Assembly: GCF_001562275.1 (NCBI RefSeq)
Contig: NZ_CP014303.1
Span: forward strand, 1 to 64,000
Reading direction: 5' to 3'
DNA from: Hymenobacter sp. PAMC 26628
GTDB lineage: Bacteria; Bacteroidota; Bacteroidia; Cytophagales; Hymenobacteraceae
DNA: 64,000 nucleotides
A model generated the notes under the pieces. It had not been told where the DNA came from. It ran no database searches and saw only the letters and a list, made by a program, of their open reading frames with translations. Shown one piece after another: positions 27,326 through 36,148 of the stretch. Position numbers and translations under genes: made by a program. How positions within the stretch are numbered: position 1 is the stretch's first letter; each line of letters opens with the position of its first letter.

Positions 27326-27463
27326 ATGGCTTTTGATTTTTGCGACTTCGCTCCCGGTGAAGTGTCAGCCGACCGTTACGACCCCGCCGACGAAGCCGAC
27401 CACACCCCGCCCCAGGTAAGCGCCGCCGACATGGCCGCATGGGAAGCTAACCCTTGGTTTTAG
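27326..27463 (+). CDS. Small acidic protein, 45 residues
   Basis: ATG 27326 directly after the promoter module. Acidic and Pro/Ala-rich (PADEADHTPPQVSAADMAAW) ending AWEANPWF. The end resembles the 'W.ANP' segments at the C-terminus of the protein at 42217-43242. Unknown function. The strong shared promoter makes a real gene likely despite the length. Confidence 0.6.
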   Translation: MAFDFCDFAPGEVSADRYDPADEADHTPPQVSAADMAAWEANPWF

Positions 27464-27497
27464 TCTCTTTTTTTCTACTCCTAGTCAATCCTACATC

Positions 27498-27911
27498 ATG
27501 AAAGCCACCACCACCACCCGCCCCGCCCGTCGTATTCCCGCCGTCCGTTTGGAGCGCATGAGGACTACCGCTGCCGCCAAGAAGGCCACCGCCGCTGCCG
27601 CGTGGGAAGCCCGCGAGGATGCCCGCCAGCAGCTGCTGGCCCCCTTGCCCGAGTTCGAGGCCGCGCCCCGGCTTACGATGTTGCCCGGTGGGCTCCATTG
27701 GTCGGGCCAGGGCCAGGTGCCGCCGGTAGGGGCCACGGTAACGGTAAGCCGCGAGGGCCACGCCGAGCTGGCCCAGGTGAAGGCGTATTGCCACGCAGCG
27801 GGCTTTTTGGGATTGGTCGTCGAGGTGCAGCAGCCAGTGAAACGCGCCCGCCGCCAGCCCAGCCCCCGCGCCGGGTGCGTGTTCGGCAGTCAGTTGGCCC
27901 TAGCGGCTTAG
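27498..27911 (+). CDS. Hypothetical protein with a domain shared with 28301-28999
   Basis: 137 residues: a basic, Thr/Ala-rich N-terminus, then a compact beta-type domain (LHWSGQGQVPPVGATVTV; QVKAYCHAAGFLGLVVEV). The same pattern recurs in the gene at 28301 (LIWSGRGEVPAIGARVYI; EVKAYFHADGYLGVICQP), so these are paralogues. The pattern suggests a small SH3-like barrel; that is inference. It sits in the plus-strand string led by the promoter at 27185. Confidence 0.7.
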   Translation: MKATTTTRPARRIPAVRLERMRTTAAAKKATAAAAWEAREDARQQLLAPLPEFEAAPRLTMLPGGLHWSGQGQVPPVGATVTVSREGHAELAQVKAYCHAAGFLGLVVEVQQPVKRARRQPSPRAGCVFGSQLALAA

Positions 27912-27943
27912 TTCTTTTCCTACTCCCTTTTTACCCCGCCGCC

Positions 27944-28246
27944 ATGCCGCCCCAAGCCCGCACCCTGACCCCTGACCAGGCTATTAAGTTGGCCCAGGAG
28001 AATATCCAGAACAGCCATTTTATTACCATTACCACCTGCTTGGGCCAGGTCGATGTACCGGCCAGCTTTGCCCAGGTGGGCGGGGGCGGCATTACCAGCC
28101 CGGACGGGCTCCACTACTCGCAGTGGAGCAACGAGAAGGGCGACTTGCTCATACTGTTCGCTGGGTTGGGCCTCTTTACCTACGTGCTGGCCTATGAGCG
28201 GATGTCCGAAGGGTTGCGCCAATACCACTTACAGCCGGACGACTAG
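27944..28246 (+). CDS. Hypothetical protein, 100 residues
   Basis: ATG 27944 (MPPQARTLTPDQAIKLAQEN). A helical N-terminus is followed by alternating hydrophobic segments (FITITTCLGQVDVPASF; DLLILFAGLGLFTYVLAYER). The pattern suggests a small alpha/beta protein. No motif recognised. It lies 32 bp after the previous gene. Confidence 0.65.
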   Translation: MPPQARTLTPDQAIKLAQENIQNSHFITITTCLGQVDVPASFAQVGGGGITSPDGLHYSQWSNEKGDLLILFAGLGLFTYVLAYERMSEGLRQYHLQPDD

Positions 28247-28277
28247 GGCCAGGACGACTAGCCGGCCATACTCCAAT

Positions 28278-28293
28278 TTTTACAATTGCAAAA
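28278..28293. repeat. Dispersed 16-bp palindrome, copy 3
   Basis: TTTTACAATTGCAAAA, 7 bp before the ATG at 28301, so it would lie in the leader or cover the ribosome-binding region. Confidence 0.85.
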
Positions 28294-28300
28294 ACAGGCT

Positions 28301-28999
28301 ATGATAACTCCCGCTCCCGCTCCGCAGCAGCCCCAAATTAGCCCCCTTGATTGGGTAGGCGACCCCGGCCAGTGCCCCAGGTTTGTAGGTTTTTCCACTC
28401 GCGCCGGGTTACCGGCCGACCTCATTTGGTCGGGTAGGGGCGAGGTACCGGCCATCGGTGCCCGCGTGTATATCCACCTGAACAGCTTCGGCCCGGCCGA
28501 GGTGAAAGCCTACTTTCACGCCGATGGGTATTTGGGCGTAATCTGCCAGCCGGACAAGATGCCCGTTCGTTTAGAGGCCCACGGCGTAACGCAAGGGCAC
28601 TTTTTTGGCATTGAGCTAGCGCCCCGGAAGGTCGCGCCGCAGCCCCTTTCGGTTTGCGAGGCCTGCGAGCAGCTAGACCGCCAGCACTACCGCAGCCAGC
28701 AGCGCCAGGCCCGCAAGCTGTTCCCGAAAGCCAGCGATAAAGCCCTGCGCGAATCTTATTGCGCCCCGGCATTGCAGGTGCTCGAATGGGCTATGGAGGC
28801 CACGGCCACCGCCAGGCGGGCCGCCGAACTGGCCGAGGCTGAGCAGGCACTAAGTCAGGCCGAGGAAGCCAACGGCAACGACCCCGGCATTAATCGGTCG
28901 GACGACTTGATACCCGAATACCCGCCCCAGGAGGGCGGCGAGTTGACCGACGACAACCAGGATAGCGAAGAACACCCGCAGGACGAGCAGCGCGACTAA
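28301..28999 (+). CDS. Hypothetical protein with paralogous N-domain and acidic tail
   Basis: 232 residues from ATG 28301; an in-frame TTG start further upstream would fall inside the palindrome and is rejected. Residues about 25-110 carry the domain shared with 27498-27911. Next comes a CEAC motif (VCEACEQLDRQHY), a helical stretch rich in Ala/Glu, and an Asp/Glu-rich tail (about the last 45 residues). Function unknown; acidic tails on small plasmid proteins sometimes mimic DNA, which would fit an antidefence role but is not shown. Confidence 0.7.
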   Translation: MITPAPAPQQPQISPLDWVGDPGQCPRFVGFSTRAGLPADLIWSGRGEVPAIGARVYIHLNSFGPAEVKAYFHADGYLGVICQPDKMPVRLEAHGVTQGHFFGIELAPRKVAPQPLSVCEACEQLDRQHYRSQQRQARKLFPKASDKALRESYCAPALQVLEWAMEATATARRAAELAEAEQALSQAEEANGNDPGINRSDDLIPEYPPQEGGELTDDNQDSEEHPQDEQRD

Positions 29000-29002
29000 C
29001 CG

Positions 29003-29203
29003 ATGCTGCCATTCCGTGCCCACGTTCGCCGGCAGGGTAGCCGGTGGGCGTGGGAAGTGCGCCAGGGGCGCGGGGCCACCAACAGCCGCCGCGCCGGCAC
29101 CGCTGCTACGCGCAGCGAAGCCATCCGGGCCGCCTTCCGACCAACCCCCGCCCGCGCCGGCCAGGAGCCGCCCGCGCATCAGGCCCGCCAGCAGGCCGCT
29201 TAA
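29003..29203 (+). CDS. Small basic protein, 66 residues
   Basis: Starts 3 bp after the previous stop. Arg-rich with the pattern GSRWAWEVRQGRGATNSRRA and TRSEAIRAAFR, resembling small single-domain beta-beta-alpha proteins ('W.WEV...g....tr.eAi.a'). Probably co-translated with the previous gene. Confidence 0.5.
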   Translation: MLPFRAHVRRQGSRWAWEVRQGRGATNSRRAGTAATRSEAIRAAFRPTPARAGQEPPAHQARQQAA

Positions 29204-29210
29204 CCCTATT

Positions 29211-29226
29211 TTTTACAATTGCAAAA
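29211..29226. repeat. Dispersed 16-bp palindrome, copy 4
   Basis: TTTTACAATTGCAAAA, ending 4 bp before the ATG at 29231. Confidence 0.85.
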
Positions 29227-29230
29227 CCGT

Positions 29231-29908
29231 ATGTTACCGAACCTTCTCGCCATCGAAACCCGCGCCGGCCGCATTGCCATTGGGGCCACCGTGCGCAGCA
29301 CCCGTTACCGCGACGTGCAGGGCAGTGTGACCGCCATTTATTGGAATGGCTACGCCTACACTATCGAGGTAAATAACCGCCACAGCGACGACGCGGGCCA
29401 GTACGAGCTACTTTCCCCGCCCACGCACCAGGGCTTTAACTACATCAACCCGAACACCCAGCAACTGCTAAGCGGCAAGTTCGAGGTGCTGCTGCCAGGG
29501 GAGGGCGACCGGATATATTTTGCCGACACCGCCGAGCAGGCCATTGCCCTACTCGCGGCCACCATCGGCCTACGCGACCAGGCGCGGGAAGTCGAGTATC
29601 TGAAGCAGCGGGCCGAGGCTGGCCCCGTGGACGAGCTGCGTTGGCGCGGGCAGGCCGTGGGCAGCATCGTTGGCCAACTCGCTTACGTGAGCACCGGCAA
29701 GCAACACCCCGCGCCCAAGTTTCTAGTGGGCCACCAGGTGCATTTTTTCAGCCCGCACACAACCCACACAATTAGCGGGTTGGCTCTTTACAAAGACCGT
29801 CTGAACTACGGCAAAACGCAGTGGCACTACTTCTACGAAGGGGCCAAGGGCAGCCACCACCCCATGAGCGAGGCCCACACTACAGCCGCGCCGGCAGTCG
29901 CCGCCTAG
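29231..29908 (+). CDS. Hypothetical protein, 225 residues
   Basis: ATG 29231; an upstream TTG in the palindrome is rejected. Beta-rich opening (AGRIAIGATVRSTRYRDVQG; VTAIYWNGYAYTIEVNN), a helical middle (AEQAIALLAATIGLRDQARE), and a second beta part (FLVGHQVHFFSPHTTHTISG). Repeated 'vG..V' turns suggest two small barrels. No known family recognised. Confidence 0.65.
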   Translation: MLPNLLAIETRAGRIAIGATVRSTRYRDVQGSVTAIYWNGYAYTIEVNNRHSDDAGQYELLSPPTHQGFNYINPNTQQLLSGKFEVLLPGEGDRIYFADTAEQAIALLAATIGLRDQAREVEYLKQRAEAGPVDELRWRGQAVGSIVGQLAYVSTGKQHPAPKFLVGHQVHFFSPHTTHTISGLALYKDRLNYGKTQWHYFYEGAKGSHHPMSEAHTTAAPAVAA

Positions 29909-29956
29909 CCCTAGCGGCCCGTTCCCCCATCTTTTTTCCCCTTTTGTTCTTTCGTT

Positions 29957-30340
29957 ATGGATTACCCTACCCCCCAGGAAATAGAGGCCAAGGCGGCTGA
30001 ACACGGTTTTCGCGTTGGTGCCTACGTCCACATGAGCACCGGCACCACGGACACGGCCGCGCCCATCCGGGAGTTTTCCAGCCTTAACGGCCAAGTGCAG
30101 GCGGTTTGGATGGGCGGCGCTTGCCGCAACTTGTTGGGTGAGTTGCGCCTGAGCAGCCAGCACCGTTTGCGGTACCAGTTCCCGGCCGGCTACGAGTCCT
30201 TTGTCAGCCCGCAACTCGTAGCCAAGGCCTGCCGCCAGGCCGGCAGCAGCGCGGCCACTGAGGGCTACACCGCCGCCAGGGTGCAGGGCTACAGCAGCGC
30301 CGGCACTAAATGGTGGTGGAATTTTTATTGCTTCGCTTGA
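29957..30340 (+). CDS. Hypothetical protein, 127 residues
   Basis: Begins MDYPTPQEIEAKAAEHGF, then beta segments (RVGAYVHMSTGTTDTAAPIR; GQVQAVWMGGACRNLLGELR) and an aromatic C-terminus KWWWNFYCFA. It is the last intact gene of the ardC-led string. The T-rich stretch CTTTTGTTCTTTCGTT precedes the start, as for several genes of this island. Confidence 0.6.
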   Translation: MDYPTPQEIEAKAAEHGFRVGAYVHMSTGTTDTAAPIREFSSLNGQVQAVWMGGACRNLLGELRLSSQHRLRYQFPAGYESFVSPQLVAKACRQAGSSAATEGYTAARVQGYSSAGTKWWWNFYCFA

Positions 30341-30345
30341 CAAGA

Positions 30346-30384
30346 GTCAGGCGACCGACTGACGATTGTCAGGTAACCGACTGA
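30346..30384. repeat. Two 17-bp direct repeats, 22-bp pitch
   Basis: GTCAGGCGACCGACTGA (30346-30362) and GTCAGGTAACCGACTGA (30368-30384). They mark the end of the accessory string and the start of a decayed stretch. Confidence 0.6.
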
Positions 30385-30516
30385 AGCAGGCTGGTAATTT
30401 TAGGTCCCTGTCCGGGCCGTTACCCCGGCACCACCGGCGAAGGAGCGGCGGGAACTGCCCCGTGGGCCCCGCGTGCCGTTGCCCCTTGGATAGGCCTGCT
30501 TTTAGCCCTAGTTCTC

Positions 30517-30880
30517 ATGCCAGTACCTTCGACTTTTTCCACGCAGCCGGGTTGCTCAACGGTGCTCTTGGTGCTATTGCCGGTGGCTACGTCGGCCGCG
30601 GCGCGAGCGAGCGGCGACCCGCGTGGCTCTCGACGGGTTACAGCGGCAATTGGGAACGGCCATCAAGGTGCTGCCCGTCGACGCGGCCGACCACCCGGCC
30701 GTCGTCCATAGCTTCGACGTCCAGGACCTGCCCACTTGCGTGCTGCTCCGCCACGGCGTGGAGTTGTGGCGGCAGCCGGGGTTGCCCGATGGCGCAGGCC
30801 TCGCGGCACTGCTGTTGCAGTTGGACCCGAGAGCGGCCACCAGCCCGCTTTTCTCGGGCAGCCCACCGCTAAAATCATGA
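30517..30880 (+). pseudogene. Degenerate thioredoxin-like gene
   Basis: The 3' part reads as the second half of a thioredoxin fold: LQRQLGTAIKVLPVDAADHP, then FDVQDLPTCVLLRHGVELWR with the cis-Pro loop (DLPT). The 5' part, in another frame from ATG 30517, has FSTQPGCSTVLLVLL in the place of the first strand but no CxxC. At least one frameshift separates them near 30600-30625. The missing redox motif and broken frame point to decay. Confidence 0.5.
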
Positions 30881-30944
30881 ATAAGCCCGCAAACAACGCC
30901 AAAAAACGACATATGCACGGACGTGCCGGTGCCTGTGGGGCGCT

Positions 30945-31257
30945 TTGCTGGCACATTTGTGCGGTGTACGATGGGCCATGCGGGCGCAATTACCCGCCGC
31001 GCTACTGTCGCGGGAAAGCCTTACCATAGTAAGGGCGGGCCTGCTAGCCGCCGGTACTGGCGTGCAAGTGTTGAACACGCTGGGCCGGGTACTGGCCGCG
31101 GCCGACGCTTCAGCACGGCCGCGCTACCGGGCGGACTGGCTCCGGCGTGTACGTGGTGCGGGGCGCGGGCCACGTTCAGGTCAGCTCTGTCTTGAAACAA
31201 AGTTTTGCGCACCCTAATGGAATCTTAGTGCAACCCCGGGCTGCCCTTTTTAGCTAG
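30945..31257 (+). pseudogene. Decayed type IX secretion C-terminal domain fragment
   Basis: Pieces of a T9SS sorting domain appear in different frames: VQVLNTLGRVLAAADAS (around 31062), ALPGGLAP (around 31120), and GVYVVRGAGHVQVSSVLKQS (from about 31147), ending at a stop at 31257. At least two frameshifts. The parent secreted protein is gone; upstream 30881-30944 shows nothing clear. Bases 31258-31336 hold no gene. Confidence 0.45.
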
Positions 31258-31336
31258 ACTACCTCAAGCGGTTACCTTCGCTCAACAACAGCACTAGTTG
31301 ATTCAGTAAGCAGGGAAGCTGACAGGCACAATCGGC

Positions 31337-32401
31337 CTACGCCAGCTTTTTGCGCTCAAACTGCAAGTCGCCGCTCAGGGCCTCGTGCTTGAGGATGGAG
31401 TCGTGCACCACGCGGGCCTGCTGGCCGGTTTCGTCGGCTTTGCGAAAAAACAGCGCGGCCACGGGGTCCTGGTGGTCGTCGGCGAAGTGACGGCCCAGGT
31501 TTTGCAGCAGCATCTTGGTTTCTTCCAGGCCGCGCATCGACTGGTAGAGCAGGCCCTCGACCGACTGGGTGACTTCGCTGAGCAGGGCGCTCACGGTGTA
31601 GGCGTGCCCGGTGTGGCAGCGGTAGCGAATCAGCTTTCCCTCAATCAATTGAGTCAATGCCCCGTGGCAATCGGGGCAGGTGAAGGGCGTGAGCTTGCCC
31701 TTGTCGATGATGCCCAGCTCGAAGCCCCCGCCCTGCTTGGCGATGGTCAACTCAATCTTGAGCAGGTCCAGCGCGGCGGCGGGCAAGCGGGTTTTGGCGG
31801 GGGCGCGCTCCCGGGTGAGGCGCCCCAGCAGCGGCCCCAGCTGGGCCAGGGGCACCACGTAGTCGGCCGCTACAAATTCGAGGGCGTTAGTGGGCATGGA
31901 CGGCTGCTCGGCATCGTCGGGCTCCTGCACGATGGTCAGCCCGCCCATGCGCTGCACGCTCCACAGGCCGGAGGTGCCATCGTCGAGGTAGCCGGTGAGC
32001 ACCACGCCAATGACCCGGGGCCCGTAGGTGTAGGCCGCCGAGCGAAACAGGGCGTCGATAGAGGGGCGAAACCGGTTTTCCTTGGGTCCCCGCGTCACCA
32101 GCACCCGGTCGCCTTCGAGCAGCAAGTGGTGGTCGGGCGGGGCCACGTAGATGACGCCGGCCCGGACGGTTTCGCCGTCGTGCGGGTGCCGGGCTTCCAG
32201 GGCCGACGCCGAATTGAGCAGGTGCGGCAGCAGGCTCGGCGAGTCGGCCGCCACGTGTATGACTACGAAAATGGGCGCCGGAAAATCGGCCGGCAGGGTT
32301 TTCACCAGGGCCAGCAGGGCCGCTACCCCGCCGGCCGACGCGCCGATGACGACAATGTCCCGGTGGGAGGGCTGTTTTTTGGTGGGGCGCGGCGTGGTCA
32401 T
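31337..32401 (-). CDS. CheB-type methylesterase without receiver domain
   Basis: 354 residues. The catalytic domain starts at the N-terminus: GASAGG with Ser22, His49 in VIHVAADSP and Asp140/141 in LTGYLDDGTSG form the expected triad, acting on glutamyl methyl esters of chemoreceptors or similar. No receiver domain. The C-terminal extension carries CPDCHG and CHTGH pairs (a possible zinc site) and a helical end. Such CheB variants are common in this lineage near PAS kinases; here kinase and regulator genes lie just upstream on the same strand. Confidence 0.88.
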   Translation of the reverse strand: MTTPRPTKKQPSHRDIVVIGASAGGVAALLALVKTLPADFPAPIFVVIHVAADSPSLLPHLLNSASALEARHPHDGETVRAGVIYVAPPDHHLLLEGDRVLVTRGPKENRFRPSIDALFRSAAYTYGPRVIGVVLTGYLDDGTSGLWSVQRMGGLTIVQEPDDAEQPSMPTNALEFVAADYVVPLAQLGPLLGRLTRERAPAKTRLPAAALDLLKIELTIAKQGGGFELGIIDKGKLTPFTCPDCHGALTQLIEGKLIRYRCHTGHAYTVSALLSEVTQSVEGLLYQSMRGLEETKMLLQNLGRHFADDHQDPVAALFFRKADETGQQARVVHDSILKHEALSGDLQFERKKLA

Positions 32402-32510
32402 GGCGTTTGCTTATTAGTTGGGTGGGCGGTGGGTAAAAAGGGCGTCGGGCAACGCACAACAGGATGCCCTAACTAGGGAATAAGGCGGCTATTTAGGGCA
32501 CCCATCCAGG

Positions 32511-32605
32511 CCGTCATGCTGAGCCTCTACCGCGTCGTCTAGGCCGTTCAACGAAGCGGTAGAAGGCTTCGACAAGCGGACGCCAGATGAGCGTGAGGGT
32601 TTAGT
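32511..32605. repeat. REP-like intergenic palindromic element
   Basis: Contains GTCATGCTGAGC, the arms TCTACCGC and GCGGTAGA, and GGCTTCGACAAGC. This resembles an intergenic repeat I associate with Hymenobacter-type genomes; copy number cannot be checked here. The rest of 32402-32674 shows nothing else. Confidence 0.4.
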
Positions 32606-32674
32606 AGAAAATTTGAAAATCCTACTATCACAGACTCAGGTAAACGAGGTCCGTGAAACCGCCCCTAGTAGCCA

Positions 32675-33328
32675 TTATTTCTGAAGTAAGCCTTGCTCCA
32701 TGGCGTACTTTACGAGGGCCGGGGTATTATTGGCCCCGGTTTTCTCCAGCAGATGCTGGCGGTGCGTCTCGACCGTGCGCCGGCTGGTGAAGAGCTGGTC
32801 GGCGATTTGCTGGTTAGTGAGCCCGGCGGCCACTAGTTGCAGTATTTCCCGCTCCCGGTGCGTCAGGGGGATACCGGGAGCCGCATCGGCGCTCGGGCGG
32901 TTGGGCTCCAGGAGGAGCATTTTCTCTAACAGGCCCAGCCCGATTTCGGAGCATAAGAACCGCTTGCCCGCGGCCACGCCTTGCAGGGCGGCCACTACCT
33001 CGTACTTGTCGGCGTTTTTGAGCACGTAGCCGTGGGCCCCCGCCGCCAGGGCCTCGCCGATGGTGTGCTCGTGGGTCATCATGGAGAGCAGCAGGATGCG
33101 CAGGTGCGGGTGCTCGACGTGGAGGCGGTGGGTGGTGGCCAGCCCGTCGAGCACGGGCATGTTCAGGTCGAGCAGCACCACGTCGGTGGCCACGGTGGGC
33201 AACTGGTCGAGCAGCGCCTGGCCGTTGCTGGCTTCGCCCACCACCTCGAACAGCGGGTCGGCGGCGAGCAGCGTGCGCAGGCCGTCGCGGATGAGGGGGT
33301 GGTCGTCGACGATAAAAACGCGAATCAT
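32675..33328 (-). CDS. NarL/LuxR-type response regulator
   Basis: 217 residues from ATG 33326-33328; a longer upstream frame overlaps the kinase and is rejected. Receiver domain with DD at 8-9, phospho-acceptor Asp54 (LLDLNMP) and Lys in YVLKNAD near 105. LuxR-type helix-turn-helix at about 150-210 (LTHREREILQLVAAGLTNQQ). It starts 2 bp after the kinase stop, so it is the cognate transcription regulator of the 33331-36027 kinase. Confidence 0.93.
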   Translation of the reverse strand: MIRVFIVDDHPLIRDGLRTLLAADPLFEVVGEASNGQALLDQLPTVATDVVLLDLNMPVLDGLATTHRLHVEHPHLRILLLSMMTHEHTIGEALAAGAHGYVLKNADKYEVVAALQGVAAGKRFLCSEIGLGLLEKMLLLEPNRPSADAAPGIPLTHREREILQLVAAGLTNQQIADQLFTSRRTVETHRQHLLEKTGANNTPALVKYAMEQGLLQK

Positions 33329-33330
33329 AG

Positions 33331-36027
33331 CTAGGAAAAGAGGGGTAGGGGGATGCGCAGACGCACGTGGGTGCCGAATTCGGGGGTGGAGTCGACGGCG
33401 ACGGTGCCGCCCAGCAGGGCCACGGCGTCGCGCACGGTGCGCAGGCCCAGGCCTTCCGCCACGGCCCGCGGGTCGAAGCCCCGGCCGTTGTCTTCGGCCC
33501 GCAGGCTGACCCAGTCGGGCAGGGTTTCCAGCTCTAACAGGGCCTGGGTGGCCCCGGCGTGCCGCACGATGTTGTGGGCCAGCTCCTGGGCCAGGCGAAA
33601 CAGGGTAACCTGCACGGGCGGCGGCAGCGCGTGCGCGTCGCCCCAGACCTGGCACTCGATGCGCAGCGGCGGCGTCGACAAATCGCGGCACACGTCGCGT
33701 ACAGCCACGGCCAGGCCAAATTTGGCGAGCGAGGTCGGCACCAGCTCGTGGGCCAGGGTGCGGGTCTGCTGCATGGCTTCGGCCAGCAGGCGGTTAGTGT
33801 GGTGATGCAGGGCCGAGAGGTCGGGCAGCGTGTGCAGGGCGGGCGTGTCGAGCTGGTCGAGGTGCAGCTTGGTGGCGTAGAGCACCTGGCCCAGGCCGTT
33901 GTGCAGCACTTCGCCCAGGCGCTGGCGCTCGTCTTCCTGGGCTTGCAGGATGGCCAGCAGCAGCTCCTTGTGGCGGTCGAGCTTCAGGGCCAGGTTTTCG
34001 GCTTCCAGGCGCTGCACGTCGCTGATGTCGAGGCACACGCCCAGCACCCGCACCGGGGGCCCCGGCGCGTGCGGCAGCGCCACTCCCTTGCAGCGCACAG
34101 TCTTCACCACCTCGCCCACCCGCAGGCGCAGGGTCGCGTCGAAGGCGCGCGTGCCGGCGGCCAGGGTGCGCAGCAGGCGCGCGGCGGCGGGCCGGTCGTC
34201 GTCGAGCACGGCGTCGAGGAAAAGCTGGGGCCCCACGGCGCTGCCCACCGGCCGCCCCAGCAGGTGGTACAGGCCGTCGGACCAGATGAGTTCGCGGGTG
34301 GCCCGGTCGTAGTCCCAGCTGCCCATCTGGGCCACGGCTTCCGACTGCTGGAGCAGGGCCAGGCCCTGGGCCTTCGCCTGCTCCAGCAGCTTGCGGGCCG
34401 TGATGACCTCGGACGTCAGCACCAGCAAGCCGTCTTGCCGCACGGCAAGGTGGCGAAACCAGTGCTGCATGCCTTCGCCCTCGTACCACCCCTCGAAATC
34501 GGCCGGCTCCCCGGTGGTGGCGACTTGCAGCAGCCGGGCCAGGACGCCGGCGGGTACCGTTTGCGGAAACATGGCCGTGAAGCGTTGCCCCGCCAGGTCG
34601 TCGCGGCCCACCACTTGCTGGTTGAACGCGTTGAAAAGCAAGATTTCAAAATCCTCGGCCCGGTCCGCCGCGTCGAGCAGGATGCGCATGACGACAATGG
34701 CGGTGGGCGAGGCGTCGAACACGGTTTGCAGCAGGTGGCGGCTTTCGTGCAGCTCCTGGGTGCGCGCGGCCACCTGTTGTTCCAGGCCTGCCGTCAGTTT
34801 CAGGAGCTGCGCCTCGGCCTGCTTGCGGGCGGTGATGTCGTTGAAGAGCACGGCCACGTGCCGGTCGGGGGGCGGGCCGATGGGAAAAGCATTTATGTCG
34901 AACCAGCGACTCATCGACTCCACGTTCGCCTCGAAGCGCGTCGGCTCGCCGGTACGGGCCACCCGGCCGTACACGTCTGCCCAGAGGGGTTCAATGGCGG
35001 GCACCAGCTCGCGAATGGTTTTGCCCAAGGCTCTGTACAAGCCGGTTTGCTTTTCAAACGCTGGGTTGACGTCCAGGAAGCGGTAATCGGTGGGCTGCTG
35101 CGCCGCGTCGTAGAGGACCTCCACCACGCAGAAGCCTTCGTCCATCGAGCGGTAGAGCGCGGTGTAGTTGTCGGTGGCCTGCTGGGCCAGCGCGTCCTTC
35201 AGGCGCAGCAGCTCCTGGGCCGCCTGCTCGCGCGCGGTCACGTCCTGGAGCAGGCCCAGCAGCCGCACGGGCCGGCCCGCCGCGTCGCACTCCACCCGGC
35301 CGTGGGCTTCCAGCGTGCGCAGCTGCCCATCGGGGTAATAGATGCGGCGCTGGTAGTAATAAGGCTGGTGGTCGGCCACGGCCTGCGCCACCGCTTGCTC
35401 CACCGCCGCCAAATCGTCGGGGTGGGAGCGGGCGTTGATGCTCGCCAGGTCGGGCGCGAACTCGCCGGGCTCCTCCCCAAACAGCCGAAACAAGCCATCC
35501 GAAAAATGAAACTGCCCGGTGGCCAGCGCCATTTCGTAGCTGCCGGTGTGGGCCACTGCTTCGGTACGCCGCAGCAGCGCGTCGGTGGCGGCCTGTCGGG
35601 CCTGGCGCTGGATTTCCACCTGCTGCTGCGCCGTGATGTCCTGCCAGTACACCACCCAGGTATCGGCCTCGCGGGCGCTGGTCATGGCAATCCACTGCTG
35701 CTGCCGGGGCAGAAAAAACGTGCCCGGCGGCGGCGGCAGCTCGCTCGGCACCAGTTGCAGCGCCTGCTGCAAGTCGGGGGGTAGGGTGCCAGCGGTGGCG
35801 GGTCCCAACCGCTGCCCTTGCAGCGCCTCGGGCGAGGCCCCCCACCAGTGGGCGGCCTGCTGGTTCACGCGCAACACCGTGCCGTGCGCGTCGAGCACCA
35901 CCACGCCCCAGGGCAGGGCCTGGAGCAAGGATTCCGCGTCGGTGCCCGCCTTGGCGGCATCGCCGGCAAGGGTAGGCGGAATGGGCAGGTCTACGGGCGC
36001 AGCGTTGGGGGGAAGGTTTTCGCGCAT
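33331..36027 (-). CDS. Multi-PAS histidine kinase (HisKA_3 type)
   Basis: 898 residues. About five PAS-like domains (starting near 30, 150, 285, 430 and 560), including a PAS_3 type with PDGQLRTLEAHGRV. Then a HisKA_3 region DERQRLGEVLHNGLGQVLYA with the phospho-His near 707, and a HATPase ending VRLRIPLPLFS with DNGRGFDPRAV and GLGLRTVRDAV. No membrane span, so probably a cytosolic sensor. It pairs with the NarL-type regulator 2 bp downstream, the standard partner class of HisKA_3 kinases. Confidence 0.93.
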   Translation of the reverse strand: MRENLPPNAAPVDLPIPPTLAGDAAKAGTDAESLLQALPWGVVVLDAHGTVLRVNQQAAHWWGASPEALQGQRLGPATAGTLPPDLQQALQLVPSELPPPPGTFFLPRQQQWIAMTSAREADTWVVYWQDITAQQQVEIQRQARQAATDALLRRTEAVAHTGSYEMALATGQFHFSDGLFRLFGEEPGEFAPDLASINARSHPDDLAAVEQAVAQAVADHQPYYYQRRIYYPDGQLRTLEAHGRVECDAAGRPVRLLGLLQDVTAREQAAQELLRLKDALAQQATDNYTALYRSMDEGFCVVEVLYDAAQQPTDYRFLDVNPAFEKQTGLYRALGKTIRELVPAIEPLWADVYGRVARTGEPTRFEANVESMSRWFDINAFPIGPPPDRHVAVLFNDITARKQAEAQLLKLTAGLEQQVAARTQELHESRHLLQTVFDASPTAIVVMRILLDAADRAEDFEILLFNAFNQQVVGRDDLAGQRFTAMFPQTVPAGVLARLLQVATTGEPADFEGWYEGEGMQHWFRHLAVRQDGLLVLTSEVITARKLLEQAKAQGLALLQQSEAVAQMGSWDYDRATRELIWSDGLYHLLGRPVGSAVGPQLFLDAVLDDDRPAAARLLRTLAAGTRAFDATLRLRVGEVVKTVRCKGVALPHAPGPPVRVLGVCLDISDVQRLEAENLALKLDRHKELLLAILQAQEDERQRLGEVLHNGLGQVLYATKLHLDQLDTPALHTLPDLSALHHHTNRLLAEAMQQTRTLAHELVPTSLAKFGLAVAVRDVCRDLSTPPLRIECQVWGDAHALPPPVQVTLFRLAQELAHNIVRHAGATQALLELETLPDWVSLRAEDNGRGFDPRAVAEGLGLRTVRDAVALLGGTVAVDSTPEFGTHVRLRIPLPLFS

Positions 36028-36148
36028 GTGCGAAGGTCGGCACTAAGGCGCAGCTATTTGCTTATCCCAAAAAGGTTTGTGTTAAATCCCTATCGCAGGT
36101 AAAACAGCCCCGCGATGGGGCAGGCGGGTCATGCGCCATTAGTCAGGC

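Noticed and set aside
33559-35784. Long plus-strand open frame opposite the multi-PAS kinase
   Set aside because: It mirrors codon bias of the kinase on the other strand, has His/Gln/Gly-rich composition and no domain; similar antisense frames lie opposite the cassette kinase (1568-3040) and the coupling protein (19156-20520).
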